Part shown: piece after piece, positions 1-8,416 of the stretch
Numbering within the stretch: the first letter of the stretch is position 1
Layout of the letters: each line of letters starts with the position of its first letter
Notes under the pieces: model-generated
Seen by the model: the letters and a program-made list of their open reading frames with translations, nothing else
What the model was told of the DNA's origin: nothing
The model's database searches: none
Origin: Leptospiraceae bacterium
GTDB lineage: Bacteria; Spirochaetota; Leptospiria; Leptospirales; Leptospiraceae
Reading direction: 5' to 3'
Assembly (NCBI GenBank): GCA_016708435.1
Contig: JADJFV010000013.1
Coordinates: 1 to 64,000 of the forward strand
DNA length: 64,000 nt
Program-made: the position numbers and the translations under genes

Positions 1-2
1 TG

Positions 3-239
3 ATATTCGGAGATAAATTAATAATCAAACCTAAATATAATAATATTGAAATAAACCTTTTAAGTGGTAATTATTATGGATACTATTATAAAGTAAAAGT
101 GGGAAATAAGTTCGGATTGTTATTTGAAGAGAATTTAATAGTTGAGCCTAAATATGATGAAATCGAAAAAATGGATTCTTACGAAAATAAAATTCTAGTT
201 CGAAATGAAAAAAAGAAAGTATGGATAAATTTTAAATAA
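3..239 (+). CDS. WG-like repeat protein, C-terminal part (5' end outside window)
   Basis: The frame is open from the window edge and ends at TAA 237-239. The visible 78 residues hold two repeat-like units of the WG family, with the diagnostic Trp-Gly replaced by Phe-Gly (NKFGLLFE) and a following PKYDEIE block. It resembles the repeat part of the two downstream membrane proteins at 882 and 2329 but lacks their membrane tail. WG repeats are thought to form beta-rich binding modules; no ligand can be named. A radical SAM gene follows 61 bases later, so it probably belongs to the same operon. Only the C-terminus can be read. Confidence 0.7.
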   Translation: MFGDKLIIKPKYNNIEINLLSGNYYGYYYKVKVGNKFGLLFEENLIVEPKYDEIEKMDSYENKILVRNEKKKVWINFK

Positions 240-300
240 CAGCGGAAAAAAGAAAAAATGAGTCAATTCCGTATTATACACATAAAAGGTAACCAATTAA

Positions 301-879
301 ATGCCTGAGAATATAGAACAGAACGTTTTTAAAAATAGAAACCTGCTTAACTTAGCTGGAATTATCCAATCTAGTCGATCGAACGGACCTGGAAGTAGGG
401 CTGTTATATTTTTTCAAGGATGTAAATTCAATTGTCCTGGTTGCTATAACCCACAAACCCATAGTTTCAAAAGAAATGAAATCATCTCTCCGGTAGATTT
501 ACTTATAAAACTCAGTGAGTCAAATCCGATTGAAGGAATAACGATTAGTGGAGGTGAGCCTTTTGAGCAAAAAGAAGGTTTATATGAATTGTTAAAATTA
601 TCCAAAGAAGTTTATGGTTATTCTAATATTGTTTATACAGGTAACAGCAAAGAAGAAATTGAGCAAAAGTTTTTTGCTTATATTGATGTATTAATTGAAG
701 GGAGGTTTGAATTTGAACATCCCGAAAAAGATTACATTCGTGGTTCAACAAACCAAAGGTTTCATTTCTTTAGTAATAGGTACAATAAGGAAGACTTGAA
801 AAGAAACGGGGATTCCGAGATTATATTTTTATTAGATGGTTCCATAATGGTAACAGGTTTTGCAAAAGTAGAGATTTAA
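301..879 (+). CDS. NrdG-like radical SAM protein (4Fe-4S activase type)
   Basis: A 192-residue protein with the radical SAM cluster motif CKFNCPGC near residues 41-48, followed by the SAM-binding ISGGEPF motif near 81-87. Size and layout match the anaerobic ribonucleotide-reductase activase (NrdG) family. No NrdD glycyl-radical partner is nearby, so the substrate is probably another protein or small molecule. The last ~48 residues (GSTNQRFHFF to the end) form a tail that is repeated as a separate fragment at 2156-2326. The gene stops 2 bases before the next ATG, and its neighbours encode DUF1257, DUF2997, Ycf46-like AAA+ and Hsp70-like proteins. The family call is firm; the role is unknown. 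Confidence 0.85.
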   Translation: MPENIEQNVFKNRNLLNLAGIIQSSRSNGPGSRAVIFFQGCKFNCPGCYNPQTHSFKRNEIISPVDLLIKLSESNPIEGITISGGEPFEQKEGLYELLKLSKEVYGYSNIVYTGNSKEEIEQKFFAYIDVLIEGRFEFEHPEKDYIRGSTNQRFHFFSNRYNKEDLKRNGDSEIIFLLDGSIMVTGFAKVEI

Positions 880-881
880 AA

Positions 882-2123
882 ATGGAGAAAGAAAATCTAT
901 ATTTAAATGTTTATAGAACCCAAACTGATAAAGGTTATGGATTGATTTTTGAGTATGGTAATGACAGCAAAACTTTATTTGAACCACAATATAAAGAAAT
1001 GGAGATAAAAGAAATAGCCAATAAGTCTTACTTAGTAAAAACAAATACGGGTTATGGGCTCATTTATGCAGATACTCATAAAAATGGAAGTAAAGTATTA
1101 TTCGATCCGCTATATATGGAAATAAAAAAAATTTCAAATTATCTCTATAAATTGAAAACAAATATAGGTTATGGGTTGGTAAAAATTCATGATGAAAAAA
1201 GCAAAACTTTGCTTGAACCAGAATACAAAGAGATAGAAATAAAAGAAATTAGGGATGATTATTATCTAGTAAAAACAGATGTAGGCTATGGACTTATATA
1301 TGTTGGATATGAAAGTAAAATCTTAGTTAAACCCAATAAAGAAAATAATCTAATTTCAATCTACAATGCTTTTGCAATTAATTATATAGATAAAATAAAT
1401 AAAGAAACAAATCAAGTTGCAGCAAAAAATAAAATTCTTTTAGTTCTTAACACATTATTTATGATAGCGATAATTGCATTTCCTGTTTTGTTTAGTTCAT
1501 TTTGGAATTATACCGTCAATCATATACAAATTATAAGGGAAGTGATGAATATCTCCTTTCATTATATAGAAAAAATTTTCCCCATATTAATAAGTTTAAT
1601 TTTCCTTGGTGGAATTGGTGGGCTAAAAGGGGTAGGGATTTTTATTTTTATTGATATTGTAATTATAGTTTTAATTATATTATTTTCCTTTCTATTTATT
1701 GTATTTACTAATCTACAGTTACTATCCGTTATGATGCTTTTCATCTTATGGTTAGTTAAAATATGGTTAATTAAAAATAATATATTCTATATAAAACAAA
1801 TTAAGCAGAATTTGCAATATAAATACAATACCGTTTTGCATTCCCAAAACCTTTTGTATAGGTATTCCCTATTGAAAGAATTAAAGTCTTATCTTTTTAG
1901 AAAAAAGTTTAAATTATTATATTTAGATGCAATAGAGAAACTGTTAATACAAATAAAAAGTCATGCAGTGCACATGCCTGAACATGTTGTGATATGTGAG
2001 CATTATTCTCATTATTGGAACATTCAGAATAGAAAAATTAATGTAAAAGCAAAAGAAATTTTGGATGAGGTACATAAGAAATTTTCAAGTAAATCAATAG
2101 TGTTTAAACGATGGCTTGAGTAG
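882..2123 (+). CDS. WG-like repeat protein with membrane domain (copy 1)
   Basis: A 413-residue protein. Residues ~10-150 contain four repeats of the pattern TDxGYGLI...LxEPxYKE, a WG-repeat variant with Tyr-Gly instead of Trp-Gly. Two or more hydrophobic stretches follow (about 180-205 and 225-300), then a basic helical C-terminal domain of ~110 residues. The likely topology is cytoplasmic sensor repeats, a membrane anchor and a cytoplasmic tail. It starts 2 bases after the radical SAM stop, so translation is probably coupled. A close paralogue lies at 2329-3519. The function is unknown; the repeats suggest binding. Confidence 0.75.
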   Translation: MEKENLYLNVYRTQTDKGYGLIFEYGNDSKTLFEPQYKEMEIKEIANKSYLVKTNTGYGLIYADTHKNGSKVLFDPLYMEIKKISNYLYKLKTNIGYGLVKIHDEKSKTLLEPEYKEIEIKEIRDDYYLVKTDVGYGLIYVGYESKILVKPNKENNLISIYNAFAINYIDKINKETNQVAAKNKILLVLNTLFMIAIIAFPVLFSSFWNYTVNHIQIIREVMNISFHYIEKIFPILISLIFLGGIGGLKGVGIFIFIDIVIIVLIILFSFLFIVFTNLQLLSVMMLFILWLVKIWLIKNNIFYIKQIKQNLQYKYNTVLHSQNLLYRYSLLKELKSYLFRKKFKLLYLDAIEKLLIQIKSHAVHMPEHVVICEHYSHYWNIQNRKINVKAKEILDEVHKKFSSKSIVFKRWLE

Positions 2124-2155
2124 AAGTTTAATATAATAATAAAAGGAGATAGCTA

Positions 2156-2326
2156 ATGTTGCAGTATCAGCAAAAGAATAATATTCGCGGTTCAAGAAAC
2201 CAGAAGTTTCATTTTTTTAACAATAGATACAATATGGAATATATGAAAAGACATGGAGACGTAGAGATAATATTTATATCTGATGGTTCAATAATGATAA
2301 CGGGTTTTGTAAAAGTAGAGATTTAA
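2156..2326 (+). pseudogene. Remnant of radical SAM gene: C-terminal tail only
   Basis: A 56-codon ORF starting at ATG 2156 with a good AAAAGGAG site upstream. After about eight unrelated residues it matches the last ~48 residues of the radical SAM protein at 301-879 (IRGS.NQ.FHFF...NRY, then DGSIM.TGF.KVEI). The cluster and SAM-binding parts are absent. Its TAA lies 2 bases before the ATG of the second WG-like protein, exactly as in copy 1. It is therefore a by-product of a tandem duplication of the radical SAM 3' end plus the WG gene. The intact ribosome site means a tail-only mini-protein could still be made. Confidence 0.75.
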
Positions 2327-2328
2327 AA

Positions 2329-3519
2329 ATGGAAAAAGAGTTTCTAATCCAGTATTTTTATAGGACTCAAACGGATAAAGGTTATGGATTGATTTTTGAT
2401 TATGATAAAAAAAGCAAAACTCTATTTGAACCACAATACAAAGAGATAGAACTAGAAAAGATTGCAGATACTTACTATCGAGTTAAGACAGATAAGGGTT
2501 ATGGACTGATTTATGCGTATGCCTATAAAAAAGAAAGTAAAGTATTAATCGAGCCGCTATATAAGGAAGTAGGAAAAATTTCAAATCATCTCTATAAAAT
2601 AAAAACAGACCTTGGTTTTGGGTTGGTAAACGCTAATGATAAAGAAAACAAAACTTTATTTGAAGCAGAATATAAAGAAATGGAGATACAAGAAATTGCA
2701 GATAATTATTATCTAATAACTACTGATTTAGGTTATGGACTCATAAATGCTGGATATGAAAGCAAAATCTTAGTTGAACCGAGTAAAAAAAATAACCTAA
2801 TTTCAACATACGATGTTTTTGCGATCGAATGTATAGAAAAAATCAATAGAAAAATAAATCAAATCACTTCAACAAATAAATATTTTTTTGCCCTTAATTT
2901 TTTATTTACCTTGGCGATTATAGTATATCCAAATTTGTTTCAATATTTTTGGAATTATCCTTATTTCATATTTTTCATACTTATTATTATAATCCCTGTA
3001 ATGATAATTACATATGAGGAACATATGGATTTTGGCGGAATGTTACATATTATTTTCTTATTCTGTATTTCCTTCGGTCCTATCATTTTCCTTATCTTTG
3101 CCATTATTCATTCTATAATTTTAGAAATTCTATTAATTCTCTCAATTATATTAATTTCATTCAATATTTGGAATGGTATGAGAAATGTAAAGGGTATAAA
3201 AAAAGATTTGGAAAAAGAATATAAAAAAATTTTAAATTCAAAGAATATTATTTATAAATATTCGCTATTAAAGGAATTGAAAAATTATTTATATAGTAAA
3301 GAATTTGAAGAGATATACTTTAAAGGGGTATCTGATTTATTAGAAAAAATAGAAAAAGAACAAGCTTATGTGCCTGAACACGTAGAGATATGCGATTATT
3401 ATTCGCGATATTGGAATATTCAAAGTTATGAGCTCACTCAAAAAGCAAAAGAAGTTCTTAACAAGGCACAGAAGAAATTTTCTTTAAAATCCATTGTATT
3501 TAAAAAATGGATAGAATAA
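2329..3519 (+). CDS. WG-like repeat protein with membrane domain (copy 2)
   Basis: A 396-residue paralogue of the protein at 882-2123. It has the same four GYGL/GFGL repeats in residues ~10-150, hydrophobic segments around 185-290, and a charged helical C-terminal domain ending in the same SIVFK.W.E motif. The strongest conservation is in the repeats and the C-terminal 100 residues; the membrane part has diverged. It follows the truncated radical SAM tail by 2 bases and precedes DUF1257 by 34 bases. The two copies may act together or be alternative sensors. No enzymatic motif is visible. Confidence 0.75.
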   Translation: MEKEFLIQYFYRTQTDKGYGLIFDYDKKSKTLFEPQYKEIELEKIADTYYRVKTDKGYGLIYAYAYKKESKVLIEPLYKEVGKISNHLYKIKTDLGFGLVNANDKENKTLFEAEYKEMEIQEIADNYYLITTDLGYGLINAGYESKILVEPSKKNNLISTYDVFAIECIEKINRKINQITSTNKYFFALNFLFTLAIIVYPNLFQYFWNYPYFIFFILIIIIPVMIITYEEHMDFGGMLHIIFLFCISFGPIIFLIFAIIHSIILEILLILSIILISFNIWNGMRNVKGIKKDLEKEYKKILNSKNIIYKYSLLKELKNYLYSKEFEEIYFKGVSDLLEKIEKEQAYVPEHVEICDYYSRYWNIQSYELTQKAKEVLNKAQKKFSLKSIVFKKWIE

Positions 3520-3553
3520 TATTTTCATAATATATAACGAAAGGAGAAAATCA

Positions 3554-3937
3554 ATGTCACATTTTACAAGAGTTGTGGTCAAGTTAAAGGAAAAAGAAGT
3601 AATCAAGGAAGCTCTAAAAGAACTTGGATATGAGATAAAAGAAGGAAATCAAGAAATCATTGATTATTATAAAACTAAGAAAAAGGTAGAATGGCTTATT
3701 GTAGGCAATGGCTCAAAAATAGGTATTAATTTCTCCGGTGAAGAAATTGAAGTAATTGCGGATTGGTGGGGAAATAAAGTTAAAGAAGATGAATTTATGA
3801 ATTCGTTAAAACAAAAATATTCCATCAGACAAGTAAAAAAGACAGTAGATGAAAAAATGCACAATTATCGACCTATCCTTGAGTCATCGGGGGATAATGG
3901 TGAATATAGAATTGTATTGAAACAAATTCGAGATTAA
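3554..3937 (+). CDS. DUF1257 (Ycf35-like) protein
   Basis: A 127-residue protein beginning MSHFTRVVVKLKEKEVI, the typical opening of DUF1257, the family of the plastid/cyanobacterial protein Ycf35. A strong GAAAGGAG ribosome site precedes the ATG. In the families I know, DUF1257 proteins are encoded beside DUF2997 proteins and Ycf46-type AAA+ ATPases, and the next two genes here are exactly those. No catalytic motif is evident and the biochemical role of the family is not established. It probably works as a small partner of the AAA+ and radical SAM proteins; that is inference from the neighbourhood. Confidence 0.8.
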   Translation: MSHFTRVVVKLKEKEVIKEALKELGYEIKEGNQEIIDYYKTKKKVEWLIVGNGSKIGINFSGEEIEVIADWWGNKVKEDEFMNSLKQKYSIRQVKKTVDEKMHNYRPILESSGDNGEYRIVLKQIRD

Positions 3938-3948
3938 AGGAGATTTTT

Positions 3949-4191
3949 ATGGAAGATAAACTCATTGAAATTATAATTAGCAAGACTGGAGAAATTAGTT
4001 TAGACTTACAAAATATTCCTCCAGAAGAACACGGTATTACAAAAGGTCTTGAAGAAGCACTGGGAAAGATTATAGAAAAGAAATATAAAGACGAAGACAG
4101 GTCAATAAAAATAGAGGAAAAAATCAAATTAAAAATTAGGAGCATATTATGTCTACCAATAAAAATAGTTTTCAAGAAGACCTCGAATTAA
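3949..4191 (+). CDS. DUF2997 small protein
   Basis: An 80-residue protein with a DUF2997-like core (IEIIISKTGEISLD... followed by a helix rich in Glu/Lys), preceded by AAAGGAG. The gene begins 11 bases after DUF1257 and its 3' end overlaps the AAA+ gene start by 43 bases in another frame. The last ~15 residues, encoded in that overlap, are probably not conserved. Small DUF2997 proteins accompany DUF1257 and Ycf46-like ATPases; no activity is known to me. Confidence 0.75.
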   Translation: MEDKLIEIIISKTGEISLDLQNIPPEEHGITKGLEEALGKIIEKKYKDEDRSIKIEEKIKLKIRSILCLPIKIVFKKTSN

Positions 4192-5513
4192 ATTTAAATG
4201 CAGGACAGCCTTACATTTGGATAGAAACTTTTGAACCAGAAGTAGCTTTGAGAATAATCTTAAAATTCTTTGAAAAATCTAATTATAATAAAATGGTATA
4301 TTTTACTATTTTAGGAGTTAGAACTTATCAAAAAAATAAGGATAAAATTGAAGAAAGCTTAGACGCAAAATTTAATTTAGATGACATTTTAAATGAAATT
4401 GAACAAGGAAAAAGTCCAAAGGTAATTTATGTTTTAGATGGTATCCATAGGTACATTGACTTTTATAAAACGGAAAAAGAAAGAACTTTACTTTTACAAA
4501 TCAAAGCGATGTACCCCATATTACAAACGATTACATCACATATAATTTTTTTATCTCCAATCGTAGAAAATATTCCAATTGAGATAAGAGATTATATAGA
4601 GGTTATGGATCTTCCGCTGCCTAGTAAAGAAGAAATAATTGACTTAATCGATAAATTTAAGGAAATTAAAATACCTAAACAGAATGCAATAGAGCAGAAT
4701 TTAAAAAATAGCCGTGCAGAAGCAAGTATGGTATTAACTGAAATTAATATTATAAAAGCTCTGCAAAAAGGAATGTTAAAAACCAACGTTCAAAATAATG
4801 GACTCAAAATTACTAAAAATATTATTCCCTCCATTACCACAGAAAAGAAACAAATTATTAGAAAATCTGGAATTTTAGAATTGATTTCAGTTCAAGAAAA
4901 CTTCGATAGCGTAGGTGGACTAAATAATTTAAAACAATGGATAAAAAATAGAAAAATATGCTTGAAAGCAGAAGCAAGAGAGTATGGAATTCCACAACCA
5001 AAAGGCGTTGCATTAGTAGGCGTTCCCGGAGCAGGTAAAAGTCTTTCCTGTAAAGTGATTTCTACTGTCATGGAGTTACCCCTTTTACGTTTAGATTTTG
5101 GACGAATTTATGGTTCATATGTCGGGGAGTCTGAAAAAAATTTACGAAATGCAATTAAAATTACAGAGGCGATGAGTCCCTGTATTTTATGGATTGATGA
5201 ATTAGAAAAAGGAATTGCGGGAAGTCATACTGGAAGTGGTGGAACCAGTATGAGTGAGATCAGCCAGAGAATATTTGGAACCTTTATTACATGGATGCAA
5301 GAAAGAAAAAGTACTGTATTCATTGTTGCAACTGCAAATAAACCACGGCTACTTCCACCTGAGTTACTTCGCAAAGGTAGATTTGATGAAATCTTTTTTG
5401 TAGGTTTTCCGACTAACAAGGAACGGGAAGAAATTTTCAAAGTTCATTTGGGAAAGTATCGAACTGAAAAGAATAAAATTAGTTTTGAAGGAATTAAAGA
5501 TAAACTTGAATAG
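4149..5513 (+). CDS. Ycf46-like AAA+ ATPase, prematurely stopped
   Basis: A 454-residue protein starting after AGGAG. The N-terminal ~250 residues match the non-catalytic half of Ycf46-type ATPases. The AAA+ core has Walker A GVPGAGKS at 291-298, Walker B CILWIDEL at 345-352, and a sensor/arginine-finger block LLRKGRFDE about 412-420. The frame ends at TAG 5511-5513, just where the alpha-helical lid (sensor 2) should start. The lid is still encoded in the same frame after this stop and a second one (see 5514-5819). The product would lack its lid, so ATPase cycling is probably impaired unless the stops are read through. Confidence 0.85.
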   Translation: MSTNKNSFQEDLELNLNAGQPYIWIETFEPEVALRIILKFFEKSNYNKMVYFTILGVRTYQKNKDKIEESLDAKFNLDDILNEIEQGKSPKVIYVLDGIHRYIDFYKTEKERTLLLQIKAMYPILQTITSHIIFLSPIVENIPIEIRDYIEVMDLPLPSKEEIIDLIDKFKEIKIPKQNAIEQNLKNSRAEASMVLTEINIIKALQKGMLKTNVQNNGLKITKNIIPSITTEKKQIIRKSGILELISVQENFDSVGGLNNLKQWIKNRKICLKAEAREYGIPQPKGVALVGVPGAGKSLSCKVISTVMELPLLRLDFGRIYGSYVGESEKNLRNAIKITEAMSPCILWIDELEKGIAGSHTGSGGTSMSEISQRIFGTFITWMQERKSTVFIVATANKPRLLPPELLRKGRFDEIFFVGFPTNKEREEIFKVHLGKYRTEKNKISFEGIKDKLE

Positions 5514-5819
5514 ATTATTAATAACACATAAGACTATACCGGTTCTGAAATTGAATATATTGTAACAGAAAGTTTAATTCAAAAATTTCAATATAAAGAA
5601 AAAGATTTTGGAGAAATCATATTAGAAGAAATAGAAAAAATTGTACCTTTGAAAGTTACAGCTCGTGAAGATTTAAAGGACTTATACGAGTGGTGTGATG
5701 GTAGAGTGAGAATTGCTAACGACTATCCAAATGAATATAACTTTAATTATGCTGGATACAAAGATTTAGAAAAAGAATTATTACCAGACCAGGTAAAGAT
5801 TTTGGAAGAAAAAAAATGA
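5514..5819 (+). pseudogene. Detached 3' part of the AAA+ gene (lid domain), same frame
   Basis: The AAA+ frame continues after TAG 5511 and a second stop, TAA 5529-5531, with 95 further codons to TGA 5817-5819. The translation (DYTGSEIEYIV..., then VPL.VTAREDLKDLYEW) matches the lid and C-terminal tail of Ycf46-like ATPases. Each stop is one C-to-T change from CAG or CAA (Gln). The terminal TGA overlaps the ATG of the Hsp70 gene as ATGA, so the ancestral gene was 557 codons and coupled to it. No ATG start occurs in this part, so it is unlikely to be expressed separately. Confidence 0.8.
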
Positions 5820-7300
5820 GTTGGTTAGGTATTGATTTCGGCTCTACAAATACAGTTGTTGCTTTTGCCGCTACGAAAGATGCACATAGTATAGAATATA
5901 TTGAATTTCCAAATAAAAAAGTTTACGATAGGATTCCTGTTTTACCTTCTGAATATGAAAATTTGGAATCGATTGTATCTAAAAGTCAAAAGTTTTTTGA
6001 TCGACTTAAATCTATATTTAGATACAAAAAGCAAATCAGGATAAAAAGTTATTTAGATATGCCCTTCACTCAGAAACGCTATACTGATATTAAAAGGCAA
6101 ATTTATTCAGCTAAAAATAATAAGTTATTAGAATATAAAAAGGTGATGCATCTATTCTTAGAAAACCTTAAAAAACAGGTAGAAGAAAAAATTAATGATA
6201 AAATAGAAAAAATAGTTTTTAGTTACCCGATACTAAACGAAAAAGATTCCCATATAAAAGGAGAACAATTCCATCGAATTTTGGAGGAAGTTACAAAAAA
6301 AGTATTTTCAGAAATAGAAATAGAATATTTTGATGAAGTTGCCTGTTCTGCTTTAAGTTATGGAATAGAAGGTAATTATATATGTATAGTAGACATAGGT
6401 GGCTCTACAACTTCCCTATCTGTTGTCAAGTTAGAGAATAATACCTCAGTAATTTTTACAAGTCAGAGTTTTGCTTTCGGTGGAAAAGATATTGATGAAA
6501 TTATTTCTAATAATACAAAGTTTGATCTTCGGAAAGCAGAAGAAATAAAAATTCAACTTTCAAACAGTGAATCAACTGAACTAGAAGGAAGGAATTTTTA
6601 TAGAAATGATTTAGAAGAGTGGATTAGTAAGGAAGGCTATTATGAAGTTATCAAAAATGAAATTGGGAAAATTTTTGAAGAGTTGAATTCTAGAAGAATT
6701 CAAAAAGAAGAATTATCTCACTTAATTTTTGTCGGAGGCACAACAAAAATTCCTTCTATAAAAAAAGCTATTATTGATAAGTTTAAAGTTCATAATCCAG
6801 ATATAATTAACGAGGATGGGAATGTATTTGGTAGTGTGTCACATGGAGGAGCATTACTTTCAACTGGCATTAAAAAAAATCCCTATTTGAACTATTTTTA
6901 TGGAATTCGAGTAATCAATGAAGGACAAAAACGAAATGATTACCAGATCATTTTTTGGGGAAATTCTCAATCTAAAATCGGAGACATGAAAAAAGCAGAA
7001 TTTATAAGATTTATTTCTGAGAAAGCAGAAGAAACTATTTATTATCCAATTGAGCTTTCTATTCATGAATTTAATCTAGATGATTTAACTGCTACTTTTC
7101 AAGCTGGGAACCCTGTTTATAATGTTAATAACGATAAGCATGGAGTATTGGTGGGCAACGTGGAATTTTCAAAAGTAATTCAACCAAACTTTGTCTTAAA
7201 GTTTTTTATTACGGAAGACAAAGATCTACGAGTCACCATTTATTATGATAAGGAAGTAGGTAGTGAATATAATGATGAATTTATTTGTAAGGTAAGATAA
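5816..7300 (+). CDS. Hsp70-family (DnaK-like) ATPase
   Basis: A 494-residue actin-fold ATPase. Phosphate-1 motif GIDFGSTNT lies at residues 5-13, phosphate-2 VDIGGST around 192-198, and the adenosine motif VGGTTKIPS around 306-314. The C-terminal ~150 residues are beta-rich and probably stand for a reduced substrate-binding domain; the helical lid of DnaK (about 640 residues) is missing. No DnaJ or GrpE gene is nearby. It ends the operon of radical SAM, WG-like, DUF1257, DUF2997 and AAA+ genes and may remodel or sense a partner of that system. The family call is sure; the role is inferred. Confidence 0.88.
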   Translation: MSWLGIDFGSTNTVVAFAATKDAHSIEYIEFPNKKVYDRIPVLPSEYENLESIVSKSQKFFDRLKSIFRYKKQIRIKSYLDMPFTQKRYTDIKRQIYSAKNNKLLEYKKVMHLFLENLKKQVEEKINDKIEKIVFSYPILNEKDSHIKGEQFHRILEEVTKKVFSEIEIEYFDEVACSALSYGIEGNYICIVDIGGSTTSLSVVKLENNTSVIFTSQSFAFGGKDIDEIISNNTKFDLRKAEEIKIQLSNSESTELEGRNFYRNDLEEWISKEGYYEVIKNEIGKIFEELNSRRIQKEELSHLIFVGGTTKIPSIKKAIIDKFKVHNPDIINEDGNVFGSVSHGGALLSTGIKKNPYLNYFYGIRVINEGQKRNDYQIIFWGNSQSKIGDMKKAEFIRFISEKAEETIYYPIELSIHEFNLDDLTATFQAGNPVYNVNNDKHGVLVGNVEFSKVIQPNFVLKFFITEDKDLRVTIYYDKEVGSEYNDEFICKVR

Positions 7301-7725
7301 AAAATACTCTGTTTAAATAAGCGGAAACGGATAAACTATTTAAAAAAAATCCTATAAAAAAATTACCATTACCCGCAATAACCGTTTTCACGCTCAAGAG
7401 AATATCTCGACGAACACTGTCTGAACTTTGATTACAATGATTTACGGGTAATAATAATCTCTCGGTATAAAAATAAAATCCGACAAGAACGCAATCACAT
7501 AAATCATACGAATCACAGTTCAGACAAGGTAGAACGGCAATACACTACTTATTACTCTCCGCAGGCAAAGACATATTACCCACATCCATCAAAAATCCTG
7601 AAACTATCTCCGAATTTACAATAGTCACGAGAACTTTCTCTACAATAATATTAATAGTAAAATTCCATTCTTGCTATTCGTGCATTTTTTTAGTAAAGTA
7701 TTAAAAAAACTAAAAGGAGCAAAGC
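7301..7725 (+). other. Intergenic region without recognisable gene
   Basis: A 425-base gap between the Hsp70 operon and the accessory island. No ORF with a ribosome site is seen. It ends with a 32-base motif (7642-7673) that recurs at 13039-13070, followed by the ribosome site AAAAGGAG of the lipoprotein pseudogene. Confidence 0.5.
7642..7673 (+). repeat. 32-base dispersed repeat, upstream copy
   Basis: Nearly identical to 13039-13070 (two mismatches by eye; core TTAATAGTAAAATTCC). Both copies lie 50-90 bases upstream of a gene for a short exported protein (7726 and 13158), so the motif may carry a promoter or operator or mark a recombination boundary. A related TTAATAGTAA core precedes the genes at 9566 and 12665. 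Confidence 0.6.
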
Positions 7726-8284
7726 ATGAAAACAATATGGATTATCCTCATCACTTTTCTAATTGGGATATCTTGTTCAAATAAAAATGAGAGCGAGAAA
7801 AAAAAGGAGAAGAATATGCAAATGGCTTTTTGGGCAATGGAGTTATGCAGAAAACCTTTTGCTGGAATACAGAATATGGAAAATCTTTCTGCACCGTTGC
7901 AAGGAGAAGTTCCCTGTAAATCTGAATCTGGTTTTAGTGCAACAAGCGTTAAAACTAGTGCGTATTGGTTTTGGGAAAATAAAAGACATATAATAAGTGA
8001 TACGGGCATTCCATATCATTATAGTTATTTAACTCAAAATCTACATGGAAATGGGATGAAATGAAGTTTAAAGGAAAGTTAATCAAAATTAAATCTTCTA
8101 GTTCTGCGGATAGCTGCTATTCAGGTGGCACTCTTCATTTCTCGATGTTGATAAAAAAGTTTTAAGTCAGGTATCCTTTCCTTGCAGAACAGTTGCCATA
8201 ACTGATACAACTGTGCCTGATAAAACTTTCTATTTACAACTTGATTCTGGTGATTGGGGAGTAAGTATATTAATTGTTGAATAG
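7726..8284 (+). pseudogene. Lipoprotein gene with two frameshifts, module shared with 9566
   Basis: It starts with an AAAAGGAG site and a lipoprotein signal (LIGISC, Cys17). The intact first ORF ends at 8064. From residue ~66 onward it matches the C-terminal domain of the protein at 9566-10057 (GFSATS.KTSAYWFWENKR). By comparison with that copy one A is missing at 8036-8039 and another base near 8130-8150. Restoring both gives 187 codons ending at TAG 8284. The native product would be an exported lipoprotein carrying the shared ~120-residue domain, whose function I do not recognise. The indels could be real decay or sequencing errors. Confidence 0.7.
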
Positions 8285-8416
8285 AATAAAATATTTGGTG
8301 TATTATTGGAAACCTATTTTTGAAATAGTAAAAAGTCTCCCATATTCAATAATATTTTATCTTATCTGACACAAACTAATTATAATTTATTTGCTAAAAA
8401 TAATTTAAGTAAATAT

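Noticed and set aside
301..879. Anaerobic ribonucleotide reductase activase (NrdG proper)
   Set aside because: No nrdD lies in the neighbourhood, and the gene is embedded in a DUF1257/DUF2997/AAA+ operon with a shared special tail.
5511..5531. Reassignment of TAG/TAA to glutamine in this organism
   Set aside because: Many intact genes in the window end in TAA or TAG at the expected length (for example leuS, radA, gpsA), so a general code change is excluded; a local lesion or read-through is likelier.
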